Below, in pieces: positions 1-6,687 of a stretch of DNA of 64,000 bases. The notes under the pieces are model-generated. The model was not told the origin of the DNA, did no database searches, and saw nothing but the letters and a program-made list of their open reading frames with translations. A program made the position numbers and the translations under genes. Location of the stretch: positions 1-64,000 of the forward strand of contig CAZWJF010000001.1 in the NCBI GenBank assembly GCA_964634325.1, read 5' to 3'. Source of the DNA: JAJXWB01 sp964634325. Its GTDB lineage: Bacteria; Pseudomonadota; Alphaproteobacteria; Rhizobiales; Beijerinckiaceae. Position 1 is the stretch's first letter. Each line of letters opens with the position of its first letter.

Positions 1-16
1 GTCGGCCCCAGCCAAC

Positions 17-751
17 TCATCCGAGCCGAACTGCGGTCCTCGTCGGAGGCGTACCATGAAAGGCTCTGGTGTGTGTTTGTGTCGGCAACAGCATCAAGAC
101 CCGTTCGGCTTCGCCATCAGCCCAAGCACGATGTCCGCGCCGCATCCATACCGCCGCATTTGAATAAGGCGGGTTCGCATAAATTCTTTTCCCATCCCAA
201 GGCCGGGTTAGCCCGTCGTCATCTTCTGTAAAAATGCGTTGGGCACGAACGGCGGCGTTAGGATGGCCGCATGGATCAAGACAGATGTCGCCACCCAAGA
301 CGAATTCGATTTCACGCAAGAATTCGGGTGGCGTGAACCGATTGTCTCGGGTGCCGGGCATTTTGCCCCAACGAGCGGCTGTGAAGTTGGCACCGAAGTT
401 CGGTGCGATGATTTTGACTATCGCGCCTGCCGTCGAGATGTGCCCACGATCCATCTCGACCCTGCCAACAGCAGAAATCGATACACCTGACTTCTCTGCT
501 AACTTCGTTGCGCTCCAACCAAGGCGAAGACGACGGTTCTTGATACGGGTTCCAAGCGATTTTCCTCGCGCAATTCCCGTCCATTCCAGTCCCAATCGAG
601 CAGAGACACGAGCGAGTAAATCCATGCTGCCGCTGTTGCGGGTTTCAAGTTCCCAAACATTATTTGGACTGCTGCCGACTGCGTTGGCCAGATCGAGAAG
701 CGTCAGTCCTTTGGCCTTTCGTGCTTGGCGCACGAACCGTCCGAAATCCAT
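17..751 (-). CDS. XRE-type HTH protein fused to Dam-like DNA N6-adenine methyltransferase
   Basis: The N-terminal 100 or so residues hold two successive helix-turn-helix segments (first near FGRFVRQARKAKGLTLLDLA, second near LGWSATKLAEKSGVSISAVG). They are followed by a phage-type Dam domain with a FTPPEFL motif, the DICLDPCG stretch, and YANPPYS, the NPPY catalytic motif of N6-adenine methyltransferases. The family methylates adenine in DNA and is common on phages and islands. The start is uncertain: ATG at 751 matches how HTH proteins begin, while an in-frame GTG lies at 766; neither has a strong ribosome binding site. The C-terminus after TRAFH is short for the family, and FGSDELAGAD-like residues continue in another frame, so a frameshift near position 60 is possible. 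Confidence 0.75.
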   Translation of the reverse strand: MDFGRFVRQARKAKGLTLLDLANAVGSSPNNVWELETRNSGSMDLLARVSARLGLEWTGIARGKSLGTRIKNRRLRLGWSATKLAEKSGVSISAVGRVEMDRGHISTAGAIVKIIAPNFGANFTAARWGKMPGTRDNRFTPPEFLREIEFVLGGDICLDPCGHPNAAVRAQRIFTEDDDGLTRPWDGKRIYANPPYSNAAVWMRRGHRAWADGEAERVLMLLPTQTHTRAFHGTPPTRTAVRLG

Positions 752-774
752 TCGATTGGCTCTCACGAATCAGG

Positions 775-795
775 TGTATAAAAACACCTTATACA
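775..795. promoter_or_regulatory. Perfect inverted repeat upstream of the HTH-methyltransferase gene
   Basis: TGTATAA at 775-781 and TTATACA at 789-795 are perfect 7-base inverted arms around a 7-base spacer; a second overlapping pair, AGGTGT and ACACCT, shares the site. The repeat lies immediately upstream of the methyltransferase gene and overlaps a TATACA that could be its -10 box. An autoregulatory operator for the HTH domains of that protein is the simplest reading, which is an inference. Confidence 0.5.
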
Positions 796-879
796 TTATG
801 CGAGATATGCCGGGCATTCTTGTTCGGGCGTCCTCGGCTCCGAAGATGGATCATCTGATTTCGATATCGCCTCGAATGT

Positions 880-1401
880 TTAGTTTGTGTGCGTGTCATC
901 GAGCAGCCCCGGTGGGGTTTGTATCTCTTCAATATCAGGCGACAGTTTTCTGATTTTGGAGGCGAACTGCTCGTCGTCCAATTTCAGAAAAACCAAATCT
1001 TGCTCGTCTTCAAGATAGATTTCGAACCAGTAGGCGCGAGCCAGAATCAGGAACGCGCCGCTGACAGATCGACGCATGATGCGGTCGAGTTTCTTCCAGA
1101 CTGCGTCCATCTGCTCTCGGGTCTTGAATTTGTATTCGCCGAGATTCCAACGGCTCGACGCCGTGAAGGTGTGCGTCCGAATGAAATCGCTGGCGCATGA
1201 AGGGACGGATTTGAGGTCGTCGCCCTCACAATATGAGCCAATGGCTTTCGGAACGCCGCCTACATAATAGGTGCGTGTCCAGACAAATTCCTTCCAGTCG
1301 AGGCCGCCTCTTTCCCATACGATCAGGCCCCGATTGATGTTCAGGTTTTTGGTCGCTTTTTGTGCTCCGTTGTTTGCTCGTGTATTCATAAGTTTTTCCA
1401 T
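880..1401 (-). CDS. Hypothetical element protein, 173 aa
   Basis: I do not recognise a family. The protein is soluble, with aromatic-rich beta-type stretches (for example DWKEFVWTRTYYVGG and RAYWFEIYLEDEQDLVFLKL) and no signal peptide or membrane segment. The start at 1401 has a good ribosome binding site (AGGAG six bases upstream), and the gene overlaps the end of the upstream HUH protein gene by 16 bases, so the two are probably co-transcribed and translationally coupled. Its position next to the replication-type protein suggests an accessory role in element maintenance, but nothing in the sequence proves it. Confidence 0.6.
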   Translation of the reverse strand: MEKLMNTRANNGAQKATKNLNINRGLIVWERGGLDWKEFVWTRTYYVGGVPKAIGSYCEGDDLKSVPSCASDFIRTHTFTASSRWNLGEYKFKTREQMDAVWKKLDRIMRRSVSGAFLILARAYWFEIYLEDEQDLVFLKLDDEQFASKIRKLSPDIEEIQTPPGLLDDTHTN

Positions 1402-2426
1402 GTTGCTCCTTCAATGCGGTTTCTAATCCGATCCAGCACATCGTCGGGCGATGGTCGGTTTGCCGGTCTTGGTTTTGGTTCGTTGGTTCTGGCCATTATG
1501 CGGGCCAAAATGTCGTTCGGCTCTGGCCTGATTTTCTCTGATGCTGTCGCCGCAGTCGGCTTCAAACCTTTTGTAAAATCATTTGGAATGAGTGTTTTGT
1601 GATTGTTGTTATTGTCTTCGTTCATGTCCTCTGTCTCAATCGGAACTGCTCTCACGCTGGTCGTCGGTGAAATCGCGCTCAAAGCCGCTGTTTCCTTGGC
1701 AATCGTGGCACCGCCCGTTTGCGAAATGGGACACTCTGGGGAGGCCAACTTCTTGCCGACGGAGGCGCGCGAGACGAGCGAACTGATGGTCAGATTGGGC
1801 AGCAGGTCGGAAATGAACTCGCGGAACCACTGGTGCCAATCCGGCTCGTAGTCGTCGCAAAACTTCGTCTTCGTGCCTTCGTAGGCTTGCGAATATCGAA
1901 ACCGCATCTTCGTCATGTAGCCGGCGAGGTCGGCGAGATTTTCAGCGACCGTGCGGGTCTCGTAAATGGACCTGATGAGAACTCGACGATGACCGGGGAA
2001 TGCCGCCGCGACCGCCTTCCGATAGCCCTCTTGATGCCCTTTGGCATCGACAACCGCATGGTAATGGACGAGGAGAATACGCTCGTCCTCCTTTAGGTGC
2101 CCGATGTCGATACCTAACTCGGTTAGCAGTCGCCGCTTGTTTTCGCCACCGAGCAAATCTGGGCGGAGCAGGTCGATCTCGACATTGCCGTGGTAGCGAG
2201 TTCCGCGTTTCACATAGCCGCTCGTCGCGAAAGATTTCCGCCAGTCGCGCTTGAAGTTCGCCACCACCGTTCGAACGAGTGGGACCGGGTCTGTGGAACT
2301 GTCGACGACGATGGCGTCGATTATAACGGTGGCAAAGGAAAGTCGTTCGCGAGGCGTGCGATAAAGAACGCCCATGCCAGTCGTGAAATCGTTTCTCCAA
2401 TCGTTGGTTAGTTCATAAAATCGCAT
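1386..2426 (-). CDS. HUH-endonuclease-like replication or nicking protein
   Basis: The 346-residue protein has LLVHYHAVVD, in which His121-Tyr-His123 forms the metal-binding HUH motif, and 47 residues later GYMTK, in which Tyr170 and Lys173 form the Y-x-x-K nicking motif of rolling-circle Rep proteins and single-Tyr relaxases. These enzymes nick one DNA strand and stay linked to it through the tyrosine, starting rolling-circle replication or transfer. Residues from about 225 on are low complexity (Ser/Thr/Pro-rich, a run of four Asn) and probably flexible. No Shine-Dalgarno sequence precedes ATG 2426; a TATTAT box sits only about 12 bases upstream, so the message may have a very short leader. 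The exact Rep family was not identified. Confidence 0.65.
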   Translation of the reverse strand: MRFYELTNDWRNDFTTGMGVLYRTPRERLSFATVIIDAIVVDSSTDPVPLVRTVVANFKRDWRKSFATSGYVKRGTRYHGNVEIDLLRPDLLGGENKRRLLTELGIDIGHLKEDERILLVHYHAVVDAKGHQEGYRKAVAAAFPGHRRVLIRSIYETRTVAENLADLAGYMTKMRFRYSQAYEGTKTKFCDDYEPDWHQWFREFISDLLPNLTISSLVSRASVGKKLASPECPISQTGGATIAKETAALSAISPTTSVRAVPIETEDMNEDNNNNHKTLIPNDFTKGLKPTAATASEKIRPEPNDILARIMARTNEPKPRPANRPSPDDVLDRIRNRIEGATWKNL

Positions 2427-2441
2427 AAGTCGTGAAAAATA

Positions 2442-2453
2442 ATATCTGGATAT
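2442..2453. promoter_or_regulatory. AT-rich inverted repeat in divergent gap
   Basis: ATATC and GATAT flank a TG spacer inside the AT-rich gap between the leftward HUH gene and the rightward ORF at 2495. The gap is the most AT-rich stretch of the region and must hold promoters for both directions. The arms are short, so the operator call is tentative. Confidence 0.3.
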
Positions 2454-2494
2454 AATACATCACGCCGGGTCGCATTCGCAACCTAAATACGACG

Positions 2495-3115
2495 ATGACG
2501 AAACATATTTACTTCCCGTCGTCGGGAGGCGTGCCCGAAGATGCCGATTGGCCGACTGCGGCCGATTTCTGCGGGGTGCCTGTTCGACCGGGCATCAGGA
2601 ACTTCTGCCGCCAAGCATCGTGTGCGAAGTGCGTGAGGTTCGCGTCAGAAGCCCGCTGGCGCGTTTTCGTCGCCGACTGCGCCCAAGGTAGCCGACGGGG
2701 CGACGAAGCTCGCTGGGCTACCGTCTCTGCCCCGGCAAATAACTTTCACCGATGGCGAGGTGTGGTCCATGACCGTCTGGTCTATCGAAGGGCTGTCGAT
2801 CTGCGACGATGGCGAGAGTTCGGAATGCTGGTCCGATGGGACGGACGCAAAGTTGTCGGCGTCGCCCATCTTTCCGTTCTCGGCACGCTCGACCTTATCG
2901 ACCTTCTGGCCGGCGACGATGGTTCGGCTGGCATCAAGAACTTCTCTCGCGACCCAGAAGCTGCCGCCGCCGAACTTTTGACCGTCGAGCCGACTGCCGA
3001 ACTCGATATCTCACTGAAAGGGATTTTCTACACGGCCCGACCAAGAACCGACCGGCGAACTATCGAACGACCCCGGCGAACGCACTGGGATGAGCCGATG
3101 CCGTTCCTATTCTGA
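2495..3115 (+). CDS. Hypothetical element protein, possibly frameshifted
   Basis: An open frame of 206 codons with no recognised domain. The first 50 residues contain four cysteines (DFCGVPV, NFCRQ, SCAKC). The middle of this frame is arginine- and tryptophan-rich and looks like a shadow, whereas the +1 frame over about 2637-2830 reads more like protein (ITFTDGEVWSMTVWSIEGL). From about 2830 the first frame again looks natural (VRWDGRKVVGVAHLSVLGTL). This is what two compensating frameshifts, or a decayed gene, would look like. No clear ribosome binding site precedes the ATG. Treat the boundaries and even the reality of the product as uncertain. Confidence 0.4.
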   Translation: MTKHIYFPSSGGVPEDADWPTAADFCGVPVRPGIRNFCRQASCAKCVRFASEARWRVFVADCAQGSRRGDEARWATVSAPANNFHRWRGVVHDRLVYRRAVDLRRWREFGMLVRWDGRKVVGVAHLSVLGTLDLIDLLAGDDGSAGIKNFSRDPEAAAAELLTVEPTAELDISLKGIFYTARPRTDRRTIERPRRTHWDEPMPFLF

Positions 3116-3160
3116 AAGAGACGGCGTCCGGTAAAATCCGCATCGGCGATAAATAACTTC

Positions 3161-3376
3161 ATGACCGATACATCATCTCGTTTCATCGTCTCGGACGGCG
3201 CCCTCGCTGGCGATATCAAACAGGAACTCACTGCGGCAGGCTCTGCGTGTTCAGTTCGCAAAGTCATGCCCGGCAGCCCTGTCGGCAACTATGGCGATTA
3301 TGTTTTCGAGACCTCAACCGCAGACGCCGTTCTCATCGCGCTTCGTTATCCTGACTTCGTTCGAGGCCTGCAATGA
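3161..3376 (+). CDS. Small hypothetical protein, 71 aa
   Basis: A 71-residue acidic to neutral protein with no recognised family. Its stop codon overlaps the start of the next gene by four bases (ATGA), the usual sign of translational coupling, which is the main reason to accept it as a gene. No good ribosome binding site is visible before ATG 3161. It lies between the doubtful ORF at 2495 and the recombinase operon and is read in the same direction as both. Confidence 0.5.
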   Translation: MTDTSSRFIVSDGALAGDIKQELTAAGSACSVRKVMPGSPVGNYGDYVFETSTADAVLIALRYPDFVRGLQ

Positions 3377-3711
3377 GGATGTGGGAGATTTTAGAAACGG
3401 ACGCCGAGCTTGTCGAAAGGCTCGACGAACTTGGCTCCGCGAAGTTGAGCGATACTCGCGCTGGGCGCATGACACTTCGCGATCTCAACCGCGCCAAAAA
3501 GCGTCGCCGGCTTGGCGAACTGGAAAAGGCGAAGAAACAGGATTTGCTTGTCGCCATGTATGGGCTCGACGAGCCCGACGACGACGCACTGAAAATCGAA
3601 AAATCCGAACTCGACATCGTCGGAAAACGGCTCGCCAATATGGGCAAGGCCGTCGATGTCAGACGGAAGAAGCACGAACTCGATGATGCGTCGGGAGGCC
3701 CGACAGAATAG
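3373..3711 (+). CDS. Hypothetical charged helical protein, 112 aa
   Basis: The protein is highly charged and predicted helical, with a basic centre (RAKKRRRLGELEKAKKQD, residues about 40-57) and an acidic stretch (DEPDDDALKIEKSELD). It has no signal peptide or membrane segment. GAGG six bases before ATG 3373 is a reasonable ribosome binding site, and the start overlaps the stop of the 71-residue protein. The composition would suit a nucleic-acid-binding or coiled-coil accessory protein of the element, but no family is recognised and the function is unknown. Confidence 0.6.
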   Translation: MRMWEILETDAELVERLDELGSAKLSDTRAGRMTLRDLNRAKKRRRLGELEKAKKQDLLVAMYGLDEPDDDALKIEKSELDIVGKRLANMGKAVDVRRKKHELDDASGGPTE

Positions 3712-3804
3712 CGAAGAAAGTTTCTTGCTGCGTGCGCGCATTTTCATAGAAATCGGCGTTCCGCAAATGTTATAATAGGGCTTCAACCCCTAACGATTTC
3801 TACA

Positions 3805-3969
3805 ATGGATTTTCAATCGACAACATACCACCAGAGGAGCGATAACAACGATACGGACGAACGCAGGGCAGCGAAAGAAGCAGTCATTCGACTGGTTCAG
3901 GCACTTGCGCGCAACGCAGCCCGAGAGGACGCGGCGCGAGCAAGGGCTGCTCGGGAGGGCCGGGCATGA
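3805..3969 (+). CDS. 54-aa protein coupled to the recombinase
   Basis: ATG 3805 opens a 54-codon frame whose TGA (3967-3969) overlaps the recombinase ATG as ATGA. The product starts polar (MDFQSTTYHQ) and then forms a long Ala/Arg-rich amphipathic helix (ERRAAKEAVIRLVQALARNAAREDAARARAA). The ribosome binding site of the recombinase (GGGAGG) lies inside this frame. The tight coupling argues for a real gene. A helper of recombination, for instance a directionality or regulatory factor, is a guess from position only; there is no good ribosome binding site for the small ORF itself. Confidence 0.5.
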   Translation: MDFQSTTYHQRSDNNDTDERRAAKEAVIRLVQALARNAAREDAARARAAREGRA

Positions 3970-5570
3970 AACGAGCAGCACTGTATGCGAGGTATTCGAC
4001 GGACCACCAAGAAGTTCGGTCTGCGGATGACCAACTTCGTTTCTGCCGAGAGTTCGCGGAACGGCAAGGGTTCAAGGTCGTCCTTGAAGACAAGGACGAA
4101 GGCAAGTCCGGCACTTCTATTATAGGCAGGCTCGGATTGAGCAGGATTATGACGGCAGCCGAGAACGGCGAGTTTGGCCTCCTCATTGTCGAAGCACTGG
4201 ATCGCCTCGCACGCGACGCGGCTGACGCGAACTTCATCCGCAAGCAGTTCAAGTTTCTCGGCATTGAGATAATCGGCATCAATCAATCTGAACAGCCGCT
4301 CGACTCCTTCATGTTCAACATCCACAGCGCGATGAGTGAACACATGGTCGAGGAGACACGGAAGAAGGTGCGGCGAGGGATGTCGAGCCGCGCGCTTGAC
4401 GGCTTACACATGGGCGGGGCGCCGTATGGCTATCGAGCCGACCCTCTGAACCCCGGTAAGCCGTCAATCAACGAAGACGAGGCGGAAGTCGTGCGCCGCA
4501 TCTATCAAGAGTGTGCTGACGGCAAGACGCCGCGTGAGATAGCGCGGGGCTTGAACGCTGATGGCATCCCGGCTCCGCGTGGTGGGTTGTGGAACGCAAG
4601 CACCATCAACGGCTCGCGGCAACGGCGCAACGGCATACTACGCAGCGTTATCTACAAGGGCGACTTGGTCTGGGGGCGAAACACGATGATAAAGAACCCC
4701 AAGACAGCAAAACGCCTCTCACGGAGCCAAGAGCCACTGGCAGAGGTGGAAGGCGTCATGCCGGCAATCGTGCCGACTGAACTATTTGACCGGGTCGCGG
4801 AAATCATGGCGCAGAAGGGCGGCGGGCATCCGACGACCGCCCGCCGCGCTCTGCGTCCGCTCTCCGGACTGCTTCGCTGCCATTCGTGCGGGGGCGGCAT
4901 GTCATCGCGTGGGACGGACAAGACGGGCAAGACCCGTATCCAGTGTTCCCGACATGCGGAAAGCGGCACCTGCGCCGACCCCCGAACCTATTACCTCGAA
5001 GCGGTGGAGCAACAGGTGTTGAGCCTCTTGGAACGCGCGTTGAGCGAGCCGGACAGCGTGAAGCAGTTCATCGACCTGTATAACGAGGCGATGCTCTCGG
5101 AGGAGGCAGACAGCCGTCAGGAACGCAAGGACATCGAGCGGCGTCTCGCCAAGATCGACGCCGAATGTGCTCGCTGGACGGACATGCTCTTCCGCCAAAT
5201 CGGCGACGAGCAGTATATCGACACCCAACTCAAGACGCGGAAGGCCGAGCGGGAGGTGATTCGCCTGCGGCAGGCTGAACTCGACGAAGCGTCGCTCGTG
5301 CCGTTTGAGCCTGACCCGGACGCGGCCAAACGCTACGCTGATGTGGCGGCGATCCTCGGAAAGGTGATAAAGTGCGGCGGGCAGGTTCCGGATGACATCA
5401 ACCGTGAGATACGAAGCCTCGTGTCCTCGGTAGTCGTAAGGCCGGCGCCAGACGGCGGCCCAGATACGGAAATCTTTGGGCTAATCAACGCCTTGGCATT
5501 GCCACCAATCCCGTCGGGGGGGCTGATGGTAGCGGAGGAGGGACTCGAACCCCCGACACAAGGATTATGA
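3966..5570 (+). CDS. Large serine recombinase (integrase) of the element
   Basis: The 534-residue protein starts with the resolvase catalytic domain (residues 1 to about 150): YARYST with nucleophile Ser11, the DDQL segment, and DRLAR. A recombinase domain follows (about 155-270, with GGAPYGYRAD), then a zinc ribbon (LLRCHSCGGG followed by two more Cys in QCSRH and GTCAD) and a coiled-coil region of charged helices. Such enzymes integrate and excise DNA between short att sites. GGGAGG seven bases before ATG 3966 is a good ribosome binding site. The last 14 residues are read antisense from the tRNA-Met gene (stop at 5568-5570), so the true C-terminus depends on the integrated state. Confidence 0.93.
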   Translation: MKRAALYARYSTDHQEVRSADDQLRFCREFAERQGFKVVLEDKDEGKSGTSIIGRLGLSRIMTAAENGEFGLLIVEALDRLARDAADANFIRKQFKFLGIEIIGINQSEQPLDSFMFNIHSAMSEHMVEETRKKVRRGMSSRALDGLHMGGAPYGYRADPLNPGKPSINEDEAEVVRRIYQECADGKTPREIARGLNADGIPAPRGGLWNASTINGSRQRRNGILRSVIYKGDLVWGRNTMIKNPKTAKRLSRSQEPLAEVEGVMPAIVPTELFDRVAEIMAQKGGGHPTTARRALRPLSGLLRCHSCGGGMSSRGTDKTGKTRIQCSRHAESGTCADPRTYYLEAVEQQVLSLLERALSEPDSVKQFIDLYNEAMLSEEADSRQERKDIERRLAKIDAECARWTDMLFRQIGDEQYIDTQLKTRKAEREVIRLRQAELDEASLVPFEPDPDAAKRYADVAAILGKVIKCGGQVPDDINREIRSLVSSVVVRPAPDGGPDTEIFGLINALALPPIPSGGLMVAEEGLEPPTQGL

Positions 5571-5603
5571 TTCCTCTGCTCTAGCCGGCTGAGCTACTCC
5601 GCC
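5527..5603 (-). tRNA. tRNA-Met (CAT anticodon), elongator type
   Basis: Read on the minus strand the 77 bases fold as a full tRNA: acceptor GGCGGAG paired to CTCCGCT, D-arm GCTC/GAGC, anticodon loop ATCATAA with CAT, T-arm loop TTCGAGT, then A and an encoded CCA. The overall sequence matches the elongator tRNA-Met pattern of alphaproteobacteria; a CAT-reading tRNA-Ile (lysidine type) is less likely but cannot be excluded from the anticodon alone. The 3' end faces the recombinase gene and serves as its probable attachment site. Confidence 0.95.
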
Positions 5604-5670
5604 ACGCGACGGCGCAGACCAAGTCGTGCGTCGTCGAGCGCGGCGATATAGGCCTCGCCCTCCGCGAGTG

Positions 5671-6552
5671 TCAAGCCAGCGTCGAGGATTGGAGCTTGCG
5701 CGCGAATTCCTCGCCGTCGCGCAGGCCGAGTTCATAAGTCTGGCGGATGCCGACGGCGTCGGTCACCGAAAATTTGTCGATGCGAATCGGGACCGAGGGG
5801 CGCACGACGGCGCGCACCGAAGTCGATTCCAGCGGTCGCGCCGAGCGGGTCGATAGAACGAGCGTTCTTTCGCCGCGCGCCTCGAATTCGGCGAGCTTGT
5901 CCAGCGGCGGGTTGTCGACCAGGCCGCCGTCGAGCGCCGCTCGGCCATTGACGCGGCCGATGGGCATGAACGGCGGCACGGCGGCGGTCGCCATCAGCGC
6001 GTCGGCGATCTCGACCGGACCTTGGACGCCGTGCGTGGAGACCCAGTCCGGTTCGAGGCCCAGATAGCGCCCGGCGCGGGAGTGGGCCGCTCCGGTCAGC
6101 GCCTTTTCGATCTGATAGGCGGCGATGGAAGACAATGCGGCGAACGACCCGGGCGCCCAGTCCGGCGGGTGGGCGACCTGAATCAGGATTTCCGGCGCGC
6201 GCCGCAGCGCCGCCAGCTCCTCTGGGCCGAAAACTTCGGTCAGGAGCGCGCGATACATTCCGCCGACGAGGAACGGCGACCGGCCGCGGACGAGCAGCGA
6301 CCAGTCGAGGCCGCTCTGCGTGCGTGCGCAGGCCTCGATCACCAGGCGTCGGACGCGGTCGCCCGCGCCTATGAGCGAAAAGCAGGCCTGAAATGCGCCG
6401 GCCGAGACGCCGACGACCCGGCGCGGCCGCTGCGGACGGCTGGCCGTCAGCGCGTCCCAGAATCCACCCTGCCAATAGCAGCGATTGCCGCCGCCAGCGA
6501 AGGCGATCGCCGCGAAATCGCCGGCGTCAGGAGCGGAACCGAAATTCGTCAT
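5671..6552 (-). CDS. Patatin-like phospholipase family protein
   Basis: A 293-residue protein with the patatin signatures: the oxyanion loop AGGGNR (residues about 19-24), the nucleophile elbow GVSAG with Ser50, and DGG with Asp208, the second member of the Ser-Asp dyad. The family hydrolyses acyl esters of lipids. No signal peptide is seen, so it is probably cytoplasmic. The open frame runs on far upstream (to about 8145), but that part is antisense to the aldehyde dehydrogenase, and ATG 6552 puts the oxyanion loop at the usual distance from the start. It is the nearest chromosomal gene to the element, 67 bases beyond the tRNA. Confidence 0.88.
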   Translation of the reverse strand: MTNFGSAPDAGDFAAIAFAGGGNRCYWQGGFWDALTASRPQRPRRVVGVSAGAFQACFSLIGAGDRVRRLVIEACARTQSGLDWSLLVRGRSPFLVGGMYRALLTEVFGPEELAALRRAPEILIQVAHPPDWAPGSFAALSSIAAYQIEKALTGAAHSRAGRYLGLEPDWVSTHGVQGPVEIADALMATAAVPPFMPIGRVNGRAALDGGLVDNPPLDKLAEFEARGERTLVLSTRSARPLESTSVRAVVRPSVPIRIDKFSVTDAVGIRQTYELGLRDGEEFARKLQSSTLA

Positions 6553-6687
6553 CGCGGCGAGGACTAAAGCGCGTCGGCGCGCAAGTCGAGACGGTATGCG
6601 CCGATGGGGCTTGGCGGGCGACGCCGAGACGTTATTGTGTCGGCCAACTTCGGCCGCGGCCGGACAACAGAACGATGGGAGACGAGC

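Larger units (their letters stand above)
1..5570. mobile_element. Right end of an integrative element in tRNA-Met
   Basis: A run of element-type genes (Dam-like methyltransferase with HTH domains, HUH endonuclease, unknown small ORFs, large serine recombinase) ends exactly at the 3' end of a tRNA-Met gene, and the recombinase reading frame runs on into that tRNA. This is the layout of an island inserted at a tRNA 3' end. Genes beyond the tRNA are ordinary chromosomal metabolism. No second copy of the tRNA 3' segment was seen between 1 and 5526, so the left junction is presumably outside the window. The exact right boundary is placed only approximately, within 5527-5570. Confidence 0.75.

Noticed and set aside
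1..5526. Second attachment site copy for the element
   Set aside because: No further copy of the tRNA-Met 3' segment was found by eye; the left end is probably outside the window.
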